Origin: Fictibacillus solisalsi
GTDB lineage: Bacteria; Bacillota; Bacilli; Bacillales; Fictibacillaceae
Length of the DNA: 60,909 nt
Direction of reading: 5' to 3'
NCBI RefSeq assembly: GCF_900103485.1
Contig: NZ_FNHW01000007.1
Span: 1 to 60,909 of the forward strand
The position numbers and the translations under genes were made by a program. Positions 42,252 to 50,753 of the stretch are shown one piece after another; within the stretch, counting starts at the first letter, position 1; every line of letters begins with the position of its first letter. The notes below the pieces were generated by a model that ran no database searches, was not told where the DNA came from, and was given only the letters and a program-made list of their open reading frames with translations.

Positions 42252-43190
42252 ATGAACCATCGTTTCTTGGAAAACTGGAAATGGTATGAAATAGAATCCA
42301 TGGATCATAAAGCAGAACGCATCAAAGAGATGGTTCATAAACTGCCGGATTGTACGCAGTGGCTGGAAAATGTAGAGGAACAAAATACGAATTATCTTCG
42401 AATTGAAAATCATGGAAATGAAGCGGTTCTCCATGGCTGCCTGATTTATGAAAAAGAAGAAGAGGAATTTGATCATGACCACTTTCATTTTTATATCACC
42501 CGGTCGTATTTTGTGACGGTGGGATTGGAGATTGTCCGGCTGGACCGGACCAACAAAAAAGACATGATCCGGCAGATGCATCAATGCAAAACGGCGATTG
42601 AAGGTTTTTTTATCCTGCTGGGGGAAGTGCTCAACAATTATTTGGATGGAATTGATCATTTCGAGTACAAGCTGAATGAATTGCAATACGAATTAAAGCA
42701 AAACAATAGCCATAATCTCATGGACCGCATTTATAATCTGCGACAAGAACTGTTGATTTGGACAGATTTAACGATACCGGTTGAAGAAATCAAGCTTGCG
42801 GCAGAGGAAGCCTTTCTTGATGAAATTACCGAAACGTCCGAGTACAGGAGGACAAGCGTCAGAATTGAACGTACGCTAAATCTCATCAACCACTATCAGC
42901 ACGATATTGACACGATGCTGAAGCTCGAGGAGGTGCTTTCTTCACATCGGGGAAATGAAATCATGAAAACACTGACCGTTATGACCGTCATTTTCACACC
43001 AGGGATGATGCTTGGCTCCATCTGGGGAATGAACTTTCGAAACATGCCAGAACTCGATTGGAAAGCAGGATACGCGATTGCCCTGGGTCTCATCGGTCTT
43101 TCGATCGCGAGCATTTATATCTGGCTTAGAATGAAGGGATGGACCGGCGACTTGCTAAAGAGCCGCAGCCGAAAGAGCCGCTTTAAATAG
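42252..43190 (+). CDS. CorA-family divalent cation transporter
   Basis: This 312-residue protein has a long helical cytoplasmic part and two C-terminal membrane helices. The pore signature is SIWGMNFRNMPELDW (Gly-Met-Asn), and the C-terminus is basic. CorA proteins form pentameric magnesium or cobalt channels. GAAAGGAAGAG precedes the ATG. Confidence 0.88.
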   Translation: MNHRFLENWKWYEIESMDHKAERIKEMVHKLPDCTQWLENVEEQNTNYLRIENHGNEAVLHGCLIYEKEEEEFDHDHFHFYITRSYFVTVGLEIVRLDRTNKKDMIRQMHQCKTAIEGFFILLGEVLNNYLDGIDHFEYKLNELQYELKQNNSHNLMDRIYNLRQELLIWTDLTIPVEEIKLAAEEAFLDEITETSEYRRTSVRIERTLNLINHYQHDIDTMLKLEEVLSSHRGNEIMKTLTVMTVIFTPGMMLGSIWGMNFRNMPELDWKAGYAIALGLIGLSIASIYIWLRMKGWTGDLLKSRSRKSRFK

Positions 43191-43372
43191 ACCACTGAAA
43201 AATTTGCCGCTAATTTTTTGCAAAAAAAGAAGAGTTTTGCCGTCTTTTGTCGAATGTTAACATGTTATGAAAAAATAACACGAAAACTGTTCGCCTGACC
43301 ATTATTAGTGTAAGGTTTAGTTCGAACACTTTAGAAAGGTAGTAGTTTGAAGACGGGAGTTGTTAGCGGCAA

Positions 43373-44599
43373 ATGAAGAAATTTTTCCACACCATTGTTT
43401 CCCTCTGCTTTCTTTCAGGACTGCTGGCGCCAGCTGCGCCAGTGTTTGCTGAACAAGAAAAAGCACCCCACATTAAGAGCCAAAGCGCGATTTTAATTGA
43501 CCAAAAAACAGGAAATGTCCTTTATAATAAAAAGGATAATAAAAAAATGTATCCAGCAAGCATTACCAAAATCGTTACAGCCATCCTTGCCATCGATTCC
43601 GGAGAAATGGATGAAACCGTGACGGTCAGCAAAAATGCAACATTGGCAGAAGGGACCCGCGTCTATTTAAACGAGGGTGAACAGATGCCATTGCGAAAAC
43701 TTGTTGAAGGAATGATGGTTAATTCTGGTAATGATGCAGCGGTTGCTATTGCAGAATATCTTGCTGGAGATGTACCTTCATTTGCCGACAAAATGAATGA
43801 ATTTGCCAAAAAGGCCGGGGCCAGGCATACCCATTTTGTGACGCCGAACGGACTGTATAATCCGGATCACTACACCACGGCCGAAGACATGGCAAAGATC
43901 ACACAATACGCCATGAAAAACAGTGAATTTCGAAGGATTGTAAAGATCAAGAACCTTCCCTGGCATGTGAAGGGATGGGATACTACACTCGTGAACCACC
44001 ACCGCCTGCTTTGGGATTATCCAGGAACGACCGGGGTGAAAAACGGATATGTGGACAAGTCTAAGCATACACTGGTAACCTCGGTATCCAGGGATGGCAT
44101 GGACTTTATTGCAGTTGTTTTAAAAGCGCGTACCTCCAGGGAGGCGTACAGCGATACAACTTCATTATTTGATTACGGTTTCAGCCATTTCCAAAGGCAG
44201 AAGCTTTCCAAAGGCACACTGATTGAAGATCCGGCCGGCAAGAAACACGCGTTAAAAGAGGACCTTGAAGTAACCCTGCCGATTGGGGAGAAAGTGCTTA
44301 AAAATGTATCGGCTTCGGGAGAATTAACTCTAAAAAACAGTGTGGGTGACTCACTGGCTGCTGTCCAGCTGTTCCAGCCGAGCCCGAAAAAGGAAGCCAG
44401 TCAAGTGGCTGCCCATTCTTCAGGAGAAGCGACCGGCAGCAAGCTTGCCCTTCAGTTAACAACAAGAACAGCCCTTTTCTTTTACAGCGGGTTTCTTATG
44501 CTTACTGCTTTGATGGTGATGATACGGATGAGAAACAAAAGACGGAGAGCCTTGCAGCGGATGAGAAGATACGAAAAGAACTATACCTTTATCAAATAG
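43373..44599 (+). CDS. D-alanyl-D-alanine carboxypeptidase (S11, DacF-like)
   Basis: This 408-residue penicillin-binding protein trims peptidoglycan pentapeptides. A signal peptide covers about residues 1-26. The active-site motifs are S63-x2-K66 (YPASITKIV), S118-G-N120 (MVNSGNDAA) and, in place of the usual KTG, K223-N-G (GVKNGYVDKSKH). A C-terminal hydrophobic helix (about 363-385) followed by a basic tail anchors it to the membrane. It is not next to a spoIIA operon, unlike dacF. The binding site (GGGAG) is distant from the ATG. Confidence 0.88.
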   Translation: MKKFFHTIVSLCFLSGLLAPAAPVFAEQEKAPHIKSQSAILIDQKTGNVLYNKKDNKKMYPASITKIVTAILAIDSGEMDETVTVSKNATLAEGTRVYLNEGEQMPLRKLVEGMMVNSGNDAAVAIAEYLAGDVPSFADKMNEFAKKAGARHTHFVTPNGLYNPDHYTTAEDMAKITQYAMKNSEFRRIVKIKNLPWHVKGWDTTLVNHHRLLWDYPGTTGVKNGYVDKSKHTLVTSVSRDGMDFIAVVLKARTSREAYSDTTSLFDYGFSHFQRQKLSKGTLIEDPAGKKHALKEDLEVTLPIGEKVLKNVSASGELTLKNSVGDSLAAVQLFQPSPKKEASQVAAHSSGEATGSKLALQLTTRTALFFYSGFLMLTALMVMIRMRNKRRRALQRMRRYEKNYTFIK

Positions 44600-44617
44600 G
44601 GCAGATTGGGGATTTTT

Positions 44618-44701
44618 ATGGATATTAACACGAAAGTAAGAATACTGGTGGTCACGCTTTTCATCTTACTGATGATGACGGCCATTTTATCATTGGTATA
44701 A
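44618..44701 (+). CDS. Possible 27-aa small membrane protein
   Basis: A 27-codon open frame reads as a short polar start (MDINTKVRI) and one hydrophobic helix (LVVTLFILLMMTAILSLV). It follows the carboxypeptidase by 18 nt, has GGGG as a weak binding site and is followed at once by a terminator, so it would be the last gene of that transcript. No family recognised. Confidence 0.45.
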   Translation: MDINTKVRILVVTLFILLMMTAILSLV

Positions 44702-44726
44702 CTGAAAACAAAGGGAAGTGTGGAAG

Positions 44727-44753
44727 AAGAGAGGTTAAGCCCTCTCTTTTTTT
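44727..44753 (+). terminator. Terminator after the carboxypeptidase and 27-aa genes
   Basis: AAGAGAGG and CCTCTCTT pair around TTAAGC, followed by a T run. Confidence 0.8.
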
Positions 44754-44862
44754 GCGGTCCCTCCCTCTCAAATTTTCCCTGGTTTGTTCAACTGGTGGAA
44801 AAGCCTGGCGGGTATTCCCTGTTTTTGTTAGACTTGGGCGAATGTTATAGGGAAAGAAGCTG

Positions 44863-44887
44863 GTTTTCTATAAACTGGGAAGGGATA
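44863..44887 (+). promoter_or_regulatory. Possible SigB promoter of the B12/STAS operon
   Basis: GTTTTC and GGGATA separated by 13 nt resemble the SigB pattern (the -10 fits GGGWAW, the -35 matches in four of six positions). A SigA-like alternative, TTGAAC-N16-TAACTA, lies at 44902-44929. The 44702-44949 gap holds nothing else I can support. Confidence 0.35.
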
Positions 44888-44949
44888 ACAAGTATCCTGG
44901 TTGAACTTTATAGAACGAATGATAACTAACTCATGAAATGGGGTATAGC

Positions 44950-45255
44950 ATGTATATTGTCCACTCAACCTTCGATGTACCAGAACAAAAAGCGGAAGAA
45001 GTCATTAACATATACAGAAATCGATCCCGTCTTGTCGATGATGCAGAGGGCTTTCAGGATTTCCTGCTGCTTCAGAATGAAAAAAAGCCGGGGGAAATTA
45101 CCGTTCAATTGACCTTTGATACGAAGGAGCATTATTTGGAATGGGTGAGAAGCCAGCAGTTCAAGGACATTCATGACATGGAAAAGAAATACCCTGATCA
45201 GGAGCTGGCCGCTATTATTCCTGCGGTTAAACAATACAAGGTGGTAGCCACATGA
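44950..45255 (+). CDS. Antibiotic biosynthesis monooxygenase (ABM/HmoB-like) domain protein
   Basis: This 101-residue protein has the dimeric alpha-beta barrel signature of ABM-type proteins (MYIVHSTFDVPEQKAEEVINIYRNRSRLVDDAEGFQDFLLLQ, then EHYLEWVRSQQFKDIH), a group that includes heme-degrading monooxygenases. Catalytic residues could not be assigned. The start at 44950 was preferred over 44938. It overlaps the next gene by four bases (ATGA) and so is the first gene of the B12/STAS operon. Confidence 0.7.
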   Translation: MYIVHSTFDVPEQKAEEVINIYRNRSRLVDDAEGFQDFLLLQNEKKPGEITVQLTFDTKEHYLEWVRSQQFKDIHDMEKKYPDQELAAIIPAVKQYKVVAT

Positions 45256-45608
45256 CACAAATCCCAGTAGATGATATTGTTAATAAGGTAGTCACAAAGA
45301 TGTACAAAGATTATCCCGACCTTCAGGACCGATACGGAGATAAGGGAAAGAAAAAAGCCATTGAAGATAATCATCACCATATGAAGCATTTAGAGACAGC
45401 CTACGAACTGAAGAACCCGGTCTTTTTTTCGGACTATGCGTGCTGGCTGAATGGAATACTTGAAAAGTTCGGCATGACAGCCGATCTTTTAATTTATAAC
45501 TTTGATGAAATTGACAAGATTTTGGCCGATATGCCTGATGATGACAGGATTTCAGCTTATCGCTCTTATCTTGAAGTAGGAATAAAGGTATTAAAAGAAA
45601 AGGCATAA
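45252..45608 (+). CDS. Hypothetical helical protein, 118 aa, in the B12/STAS operon
   Basis: I do not recognise a named family. The protein is predicted all-helical, rich in His and Tyr in its middle (EDNHHHMKHLETAYELKNPVFFSDYACWLNGILEKFGM), a pattern resembling a helical-bundle sensor or partner domain. It overlaps the ABM gene and precedes the B12-binding gene by 13 nt, so it is likely a component of the same sensory unit. Confidence 0.65.
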   Translation: MTQIPVDDIVNKVVTKMYKDYPDLQDRYGDKGKKKAIEDNHHHMKHLETAYELKNPVFFSDYACWLNGILEKFGMTADLLIYNFDEIDKILADMPDDDRISAYRSYLEVGIKVLKEKA

Positions 45609-45621
45609 AGGGGGGATTGCC

Positions 45622-46293
45622 GTGCTACAACATTCACCGCAGCAATTCGCAGAGTTTCTTTTAAATGGAGATCAGCAGCGTGCGATCGAACTTTTGCGCC
45701 AGATTGCTCAGCACTCCCCAAGATATAAACTGTATAATGAGCTGCTGACACCGGCCATGCGCTATATTGGCGAATTATGGGAAAGGAATGAAATTACAGT
45801 GGCAGAAGAACATCTGGCTACTGCCGTTTGTGATTTTGTTCTGGCCCAATATCATTACAGTCCCGGCCAAAGGAGTGCAATGGACCGTCACAGTGTAAAC
45901 CATAAAGCGATGTTTTCATGCCTGGAAGGGGAGCAGCATGCTCTTGGTCTTAAAATGGTTTCCGGATTATTTGAAGCGGAAGGCTGGCATTCCCGTTTCA
46001 TGGGTGCGGACCTGCCGCTCGAATATACGGTGGATACGGCAAAAAAGTGGACGCCGGACGTGATCGGGCTTTCAGTTTCCATTGCCTATAACCTGCCTAA
46101 TCTGAAAACCTATGTGGAAGCATTGGAGGATTTGAATTATGGTCCTACTGTCCTGGTTGGTGGCCGTTTGGCAGAAAAGTATGATCTCAGGCCTTACTGT
46201 TCCAACAAAACAGTGATTATAAAAGATGTGGAGGAGCTTCACAGCTGGCTTAGTGTATATAGTACAGGAGAGAAGCAAAATGCCCGTTACTGA
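45622..46293 (+). CDS. Stand-alone cobalamin-binding protein with CarH-type photoreceptor motifs
   Basis: This 223-residue protein has a helical bundle (about residues 1-85) and a Rossmann-type B12 domain (about 92-215). The bundle carries the exact W-x9-E-H motif (W53, E63, H64) that caps adenosylcobalamin in CarH/LitR photoreceptors. The B12 domain shows E104-x-H106-x2-G (lower-ligand His), GLSVSI and LVGGR. CarH has an added MerR DNA-binding domain; this protein has none and so must signal through a partner. GTG start after AAAGGGGGG. It overlaps the STAS gene by 14 nt. Confidence 0.85.
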   Translation: MLQHSPQQFAEFLLNGDQQRAIELLRQIAQHSPRYKLYNELLTPAMRYIGELWERNEITVAEEHLATAVCDFVLAQYHYSPGQRSAMDRHSVNHKAMFSCLEGEQHALGLKMVSGLFEAEGWHSRFMGADLPLEYTVDTAKKWTPDVIGLSVSIAYNLPNLKTYVEALEDLNYGPTVLVGGRLAEKYDLRPYCSNKTVIIKDVEELHSWLSVYSTGEKQNARY

Positions 46294-47035
46294 TTATGTA
46301 TTACCGGTTCCCTATTTTAAAATTAATACCGAATTCCACATCCTTAATTTTTCAAAACAGGCGGAAGCCCTTTTTATGATTACTGAAAACATTACCTCGA
46401 TTGTGGACGAGGAAGGTGTGGCAAAGCTGAAAAATTTTCTTCAAACCTCTTCTGGGACACAACCCATGGAGATCAGTATGAAAACAAAGAACTACGCGTT
46501 GGAGCTTTTTGATCTCTATATCTCTTGGGATCATTACTTGAATGGCCACTTGATCTGTATCAAAAAAAACGAGCAAAACAAAAACCTTGAAAATATGGTT
46601 TATCGATTGCAGAGCAGGTTGTCCAGTACGGACTTTGAATTGTTTGAAAAAAAGGAAGAGCTTGAACAGGCGATAGACGAGATTGACAGGCTGTCAGGTC
46701 CTTTTATTTCGCTGTCGGATGAGGTGGCTCTGATTCCCATGTTTGGGGACATTACCTCCCGCAAAATCAATTCGATCAGAGAGAATACGCTGAAAAATGC
46801 GTATCGCGAAGATCTTGATACCATACTTTTTGATTTTACCGGTGTGGGTTCTATCACCCTTGAAGGGTTGGAGCAAATGGAGAGTCTGTTCAGGGCCCTT
46901 TCCTATATGGGCGGCATCGAATCCGTGATTGTCGGTGTAAAACCTGAGCATGCAAGGCAAATGCATGAGCTAAATTCAGAAGTGGAGTTTTCTTTCTTGT
47001 CCACCCTTCAGGAAGCAATGAAAAAATATCTATAA
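46280..47035 (+). CDS. PAS-like/STAS protein (RsbR-type paralogue)
   Basis: This 251-residue protein has a PAS-like N-terminus (about 10-95, PYFKINTEFHILNFSKQAEALF), a coiled-coil linker (about 98-138) and a C-terminal STAS domain (about 143-251) resembling that of RsbRA (VALIPMFGDITSRK aligned with VMPLIGTIDTERAK; TILFDFTGVGSITLEGL with VVLIDITGVPVVDTMVA). The first RsbR phosphothreonine may correspond to T159; the second is shifted by one residue. It probably joins or mimics the stressosome, taking its signal from the overlapping B12 gene. AGGAGAG precedes the ATG. Confidence 0.78.
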   Translation: MPVTDYVLPVPYFKINTEFHILNFSKQAEALFMITENITSIVDEEGVAKLKNFLQTSSGTQPMEISMKTKNYALELFDLYISWDHYLNGHLICIKKNEQNKNLENMVYRLQSRLSSTDFELFEKKEELEQAIDEIDRLSGPFISLSDEVALIPMFGDITSRKINSIRENTLKNAYREDLDTILFDFTGVGSITLEGLEQMESLFRALSYMGGIESVIVGVKPEHARQMHELNSEVEFSFLSTLQEAMKKYL

Positions 47036-47039
47036 TAAA

Positions 47040-47074
47040 AGACACCGAAGCATGATGGCTTGGTGTCTTTTTTG
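47040..47074. terminator. Terminator between the STAS and rhomboid genes
   Basis: AGACACC and GGTGTCT anchor a long stem extended by imperfect pairing (GAAGC with GCTTG), flanked by A and T runs for both converging genes. Confidence 0.85.
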
Positions 47075-47077
47075 TTA

Positions 47078-47674
47078 TTATCTCCGTCGTGGAACAAACG
47101 CCATTAACATTGGGGCAAGGGCCGCGCCTGCAATGAGTCCAAACAAATGGCCAAGGATGTTGATGCCGGGCGTTGTGAAGGTGGTAATCAGGCTGAAAAC
47201 CAAAACAACGATGAGAATCTGTTTATTTGCACGCCCTAAATATTCTTTTCGGGCATACAGGATATACAGGTAAATGCCGAACAATCCGAAGATGGCACCG
47301 GACGCTCCGATGTGGGCATAGTTTAAGGGAAGAAGAAAATAGGTAGCGATATCGGCAATAATGCCTGCGCCCAAATAGCCAATGATAAATTTCACTTTTC
47401 CCAGTATACGTTCCAAAGCGGGACCGAAAATCACTAGAGAAAACGTGTTGAACAGCACATGGCTAAGACTGACGTGAGTAATAATCGGCGTGAACAGCCG
47501 CCAGTATTCTCCCTGTGAAATAAAGTAATTGGACCCGGTAAAGTAATAATAAATAAAATCCGCCTGCGGTCCGAGGTTTGCCAGCAGGAAAACGATTAAA
47601 TGAATGCCTGTTATGGCCGATATGATTGGATAAAGCCTGAGGAACGTTTTGAAATTCTCCTCTCTTACAAACAA
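47078..47674 (-). CDS. Rhomboid-family intramembrane serine protease
   Basis: This 198-residue protein has six membrane helices and the rhomboid catalytic pair: S125 in HIGASGAIFG and H176 in ILGHLFGL. WRLFTPIITHVSLSHVLFNTFSL is the conserved L1/TM2 region. Substrates are unknown. The start is TTG, with AGGTGGTG as the binding site. It diverges from acpS. Confidence 0.88.
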   Translation of the reverse strand: MFVREENFKTFLRLYPIISAITGIHLIVFLLANLGPQADFIYYYFTGSNYFISQGEYWRLFTPIITHVSLSHVLFNTFSLVIFGPALERILGKVKFIIGYLGAGIIADIATYFLLPLNYAHIGASGAIFGLFGIYLYILYARKEYLGRANKQILIVVLVFSLITTFTTPGINILGHLFGLIAGAALAPMLMAFVPRRR

Positions 47675-47760
47675 CCAGCATCACCACCTGAATGTAGTAT
47701 ATTAATCTTAGCATAATGGTAATACAAATAAGAAATATCATGCCGGAAAGGAAACAACTG

Positions 47761-48117
47761 ATGATTATAGGAACAGGGATTGATATTGTTGAAATCACAA
47801 GAATCCAGGAAGTGTGCCGGAAGCAGCACCGCTTTCCCGAACGGATCCTTACGGAAAGGGAACTTGCTGTGTTTGAAAAGCTGAACGGCAGACGACAGGC
47901 GGAATTTATGGCCGGCCGTTTTGCCGCTAAAGAAGCCTATGCCAAAGCACTCGGCACAGGAATCGGCAAGCACCTGTCATGGCAGGATATCGAAATCACC
48001 AAAAATGATAATGGAAAGCCGGTCATTGTGGCAGGTCCGGATGCGCTTGTTCATCTTTCCATCTCCCATTCCAAGGAATTTGCGGTGGCCCAGGTTATTA
48101 TGGAAACCGCCTTGTAA
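47761..48117 (+). CDS. acpS: Holo-[acyl-carrier-protein] synthase
   Basis: This 118-residue enzyme transfers 4'-phosphopantetheine from CoA to acyl carrier protein. The magnesium-binding residues lie in GTGIDIVEI (D8) and [14 protein letters not shown] (E58), and [15 protein letters not shown] follows at the end. The ATG at 47761 gives the family start MIIGTGID and follows GGAAAGGA. acpS before ydcC-alr-ndoA is the B. subtilis order. Confidence 0.95.
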   Translation: MIIGTGIDIVEITRIQEVCRKQHRFPERILTERELAVFEKLNGRRQAEFMAGRFAAKEAYAKALGTGIGKHLSWQDIEITKNDNGKPVIVAGPDALVHLSISHSKEFAVAQVIMETAL

Positions 48118-48142
48118 GTTTACTTGCTTGTCAAGCTAGTCT

Positions 48143-48171
48143 GCATAATGTCCTTTTTGTCCACATATAGT
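48143..48171 (+). promoter_or_regulatory. SigE promoter of ydcC
   Basis: GCATAAT and CATATAGT separated by 14 nt fit the SigE consensus, 87 nt before ydcC. ydcC is a SigE-dependent mother-cell gene in B. subtilis. Confidence 0.65.
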
Positions 48172-48257
48172 GTAATGCGGTGGGGAGGGACATCCTGGTG
48201 GCGTCGGACACAGCGGTGATCCTCCTTTGTAAAATAAAGGGCAAAGGGGATAAGAAA

Positions 48258-49292
48258 ATGAAGAAGACACTGTCATTATCCTTGATGGCGCTTCTGTTCA
48301 TATTCGGATTGGCAGGCTGCGGAGCAAAAAGCCAGGAAGATGTTGTAGCGTCACTGGATAAGAAAATGGAAGAAATGACGGGCTATAAAGCAGATGCCGT
48401 CATGACGCTGAATACCGGCGAAAAACCGCTGCAGTATAATCTTGAAGTGTGGCACAAGAAGCCTAACTTTTACCGGGTGAACCTGAAAAACGCCAAAAAG
48501 GACCAGAGCCAGATGATCTTGAGAAACAAAGAAGGTGTATTTGTATTAACGCCTGCGCTGAATAAAAGTTTCAGGTTTCAGAGCGATTGGCCGGAAAATA
48601 ATAGTCAGGTTTACTTGTTTGAGTCGCTCGCTGCCGATATATTAAATGATACGGACCGCGGGTTTAAGGCAAAGGAAAACTCGTATGTTTTCCATACCAA
48701 AACCAACTATCAAAACAAAAACCTGTATCAGCAGGAAATTATTTTAAATAAGGACCTGGATCCGAGCTCGGTCCGGGTGATGGATAAGGATGCTAAGGAA
48801 CTGGTCAAGCTGGAGTTCAAAAACGTCAAGTTCAACGCCAAGTTTGATAAAGGTGCTTTCGATATGGAAACGAACATGACAGGCGCCCAGCTGGAGCTGC
48901 CGGCAATGAGCCAGGCCGGTGAGCCAAAAAAAGAAATGGAAGTGCTGTACCCGCAATATATGGGTCCTGGGAATATTGAATTAACGAATGAGAAAGAAAT
49001 CATGGCCGACGGGGAAAAACAAGTGGTCCTCAGCTATACAGATGAAAAGAAAAACTCGTTTACATTAATTGAACGAAAAAATGTAGCGGTAGAAACAGCT
49101 GCTGCCAAGAGAGAACGATTGACAATGCCGGGCGGAGAACCGGTGGATCTTGGCTTCACAGTGGGGGCGATGAATGATAAATCAATCTCCTGGACGTATA
49201 AAGGCACCGAATTCTTTTTAGCCTCCAACTCTCTGGATCAGGAAGAACTAATGGCCATCGCCCGTTCTGTTTCCGCGCAAGGATCAAAATAA
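48258..49292 (+). CDS. ydcC: Sporulation lipoprotein YdcC (LolA-like fold)
   Basis: This 344-residue lipoprotein has a signal peptide with the lipobox LAGC (Cys about 21) and a body typical of LolA/LppX-type beta proteins (GYKADAVMTLNTGEKPLQYNLEVWHKKPNFYRVNL). The ATG at 48258 follows AAAGGGG; the frame upstream would spoil the signal peptide. Position between acpS and alr and a SigE-type promoter support the identity. Its molecular function is not established. Confidence 0.88.
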   Translation: MKKTLSLSLMALLFIFGLAGCGAKSQEDVVASLDKKMEEMTGYKADAVMTLNTGEKPLQYNLEVWHKKPNFYRVNLKNAKKDQSQMILRNKEGVFVLTPALNKSFRFQSDWPENNSQVYLFESLAADILNDTDRGFKAKENSYVFHTKTNYQNKNLYQQEIILNKDLDPSSVRVMDKDAKELVKLEFKNVKFNAKFDKGAFDMETNMTGAQLELPAMSQAGEPKKEMEVLYPQYMGPGNIELTNEKEIMADGEKQVVLSYTDEKKNSFTLIERKNVAVETAAAKRERLTMPGGEPVDLGFTVGAMNDKSISWTYKGTEFFLASNSLDQEELMAIARSVSAQGSK

Positions 49293-49306
49293 TAAAAGAA
49301 GAGGCC

Positions 49307-49339
49307 GGCTGATTCCTTTATGGTGAATCAGCCTTTTTT
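49307..49339 (+). terminator. Terminator after ydcC
   Basis: GGCTGATTC and GAATCAGCC form the stem, followed by five or more T. Confidence 0.88.
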
Positions 49340-49436
49340 ATTCTATTTACTCTTACACAATTGCCGAGGATGTTGTAGAATAACGAATAGATCAATAATT
49401 AGAATGAAATGATACAGATAGATGGGACGGATAGGT

Positions 49437-50609
49437 TTGAATACTGGAGAGTTTTATAGAGATACCTGGGCGGAGATTGATTTGTCCTGCATCGAAGAAA
49501 ATATCCGCTCGTTCCGGCACCTGCTGCCGGACACCACCGAGATTATGGCGGTTGTCAAAGCCAATGGCTATGGACATGGAGCTGTGCCGGTTGCGAAAAC
49601 CGCACTGGAAGCAGGTGCGACATATCTTGCCGTGGCGCTTTTGGATGAAGCCGTGTCCCTCAGACAACAAGGAATTAAGGCACCCATTCTTGTTTTGGGC
49701 AGAACACGGCCGGAAGATGCGGTTCTTGCTGCCGAGTATCATATTGCGCTCACTGTGTTTCAGGCGTCCTGGGCGAGGGAAGCCTCGGACCACCTGCAGG
49801 ATGGCCAGCGGGTAGCACTGCACCTGAAAGTGGATACCGGTATGGGCCGGATTGGAACAAGAGATAAAGAGGAAACACAGGAACTTGTTTTAACGATAGA
49901 AAAGTCTCCTTTCCTCCAATTGGAAGGAGTATTTACGCACTTTGCCACAGCGGATGAACTGGAATCTCCTCTGGTGAAAAAGCAATTCGAACGGTTCTCC
50001 GAGAGCCTGGACTGGCTGAAGGAATGGGGAACTGTGCCACGGTACATCCATTGCGGGAACAGTGCGGCGAGTCTCCGCTTTCCAAAGCAAATCTTTAATA
50101 TTGCAAGAATCGGAATCTCGATGTACGGACTGGCGCCTTCGGGCGAACTTAAGAATGTATTGCCGATTCCGCTGAAAGAGGCGTTTACGTTAAATACACG
50201 GCTGGTCCATGTGAAAAAGGTGAAGCCGGGAGATACGATTAGCTATGGTGCCACCTATACGGCCAAAGAGGAAGAGTGGATTGGCACCCTTCCGATTGGG
50301 TACGCCGACGGCTGGCAAAGGCGCTACGCGAATCATGGCCATGCGATTGCGGGTGGAATCAAGGTTCCGTTTGCGGGCAGAATCTGCATGGATCAATGCA
50401 TGGTGCGCCTGCCGTTTGAAATGAAGGTCGGTGACCTTGTCACCCTCATTGGGGAACAGGGAAGCGAAAAGATCTCCATGGATGATGTAGCACTTCAAAA
50501 TGATACGATAAACTACGAAATCCCATGTTTAATTACATCACGTGTACCCCGAATTTATAAGAAACAGGGTCGAATTTTAGAAAAAGTGAATGTAATTTTA
50601 AATTTTTAG
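49437..50609 (+). CDS. alr: Alanine racemase
   Basis: This 390-residue PLP enzyme makes D-alanine for peptidoglycan. The PLP lysine is K41 (VVKANGYGHG); the catalytic tyrosine lies in ISYGATYTA; KVDTGMGRIG and GRICMDQCMV are further family motifs. The TTG at 49437 was chosen because it gives the N-terminus LNTGEFYRDTWAEIDL, matching B. subtilis Alr in length; the ATG at 49422 has no ribosome binding site. It precedes the ndoAI-ndoA pair as in other Bacillus. Confidence 0.94.
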   Translation: MNTGEFYRDTWAEIDLSCIEENIRSFRHLLPDTTEIMAVVKANGYGHGAVPVAKTALEAGATYLAVALLDEAVSLRQQGIKAPILVLGRTRPEDAVLAAEYHIALTVFQASWAREASDHLQDGQRVALHLKVDTGMGRIGTRDKEETQELVLTIEKSPFLQLEGVFTHFATADELESPLVKKQFERFSESLDWLKEWGTVPRYIHCGNSAASLRFPKQIFNIARIGISMYGLAPSGELKNVLPIPLKEAFTLNTRLVHVKKVKPGDTISYGATYTAKEEEWIGTLPIGYADGWQRRYANHGHAIAGGIKVPFAGRICMDQCMVRLPFEMKVGDLVTLIGEQGSEKISMDDVALQNDTINYEIPCLITSRVPRIYKKQGRILEKVNVILNF

Positions 50610-50665
50610 CAGAATATTAGCAGGACTATTAAAAAACATGAAGAATATTTTACTCTGAAATCGTT

Positions 50666-50694
50666 TTGCAAACCAATTGGTGAAATGATAAGAT
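50666..50694 (+). promoter_or_regulatory. SigA promoter of ndoAI-ndoA
   Basis: TTGCAA and TAAGAT separated by 17 nt, 60 nt before the antitoxin start. Confidence 0.6.
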
Positions 50695-50753
50695 TATATT
50701 TGGTTAAGAATGATCGTAGCAAATCGCAGAAGCTTTGCTCTGGAGGTGTAGGT

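Noticed and set aside
44720-44929. 69-codon frame after the D,D-carboxypeptidase terminator
   Set aside because: It starts inside a terminator hairpin, lacks a ribosome binding site and reads as random composition; the region is better explained as promoter DNA for the B12/STAS operon.
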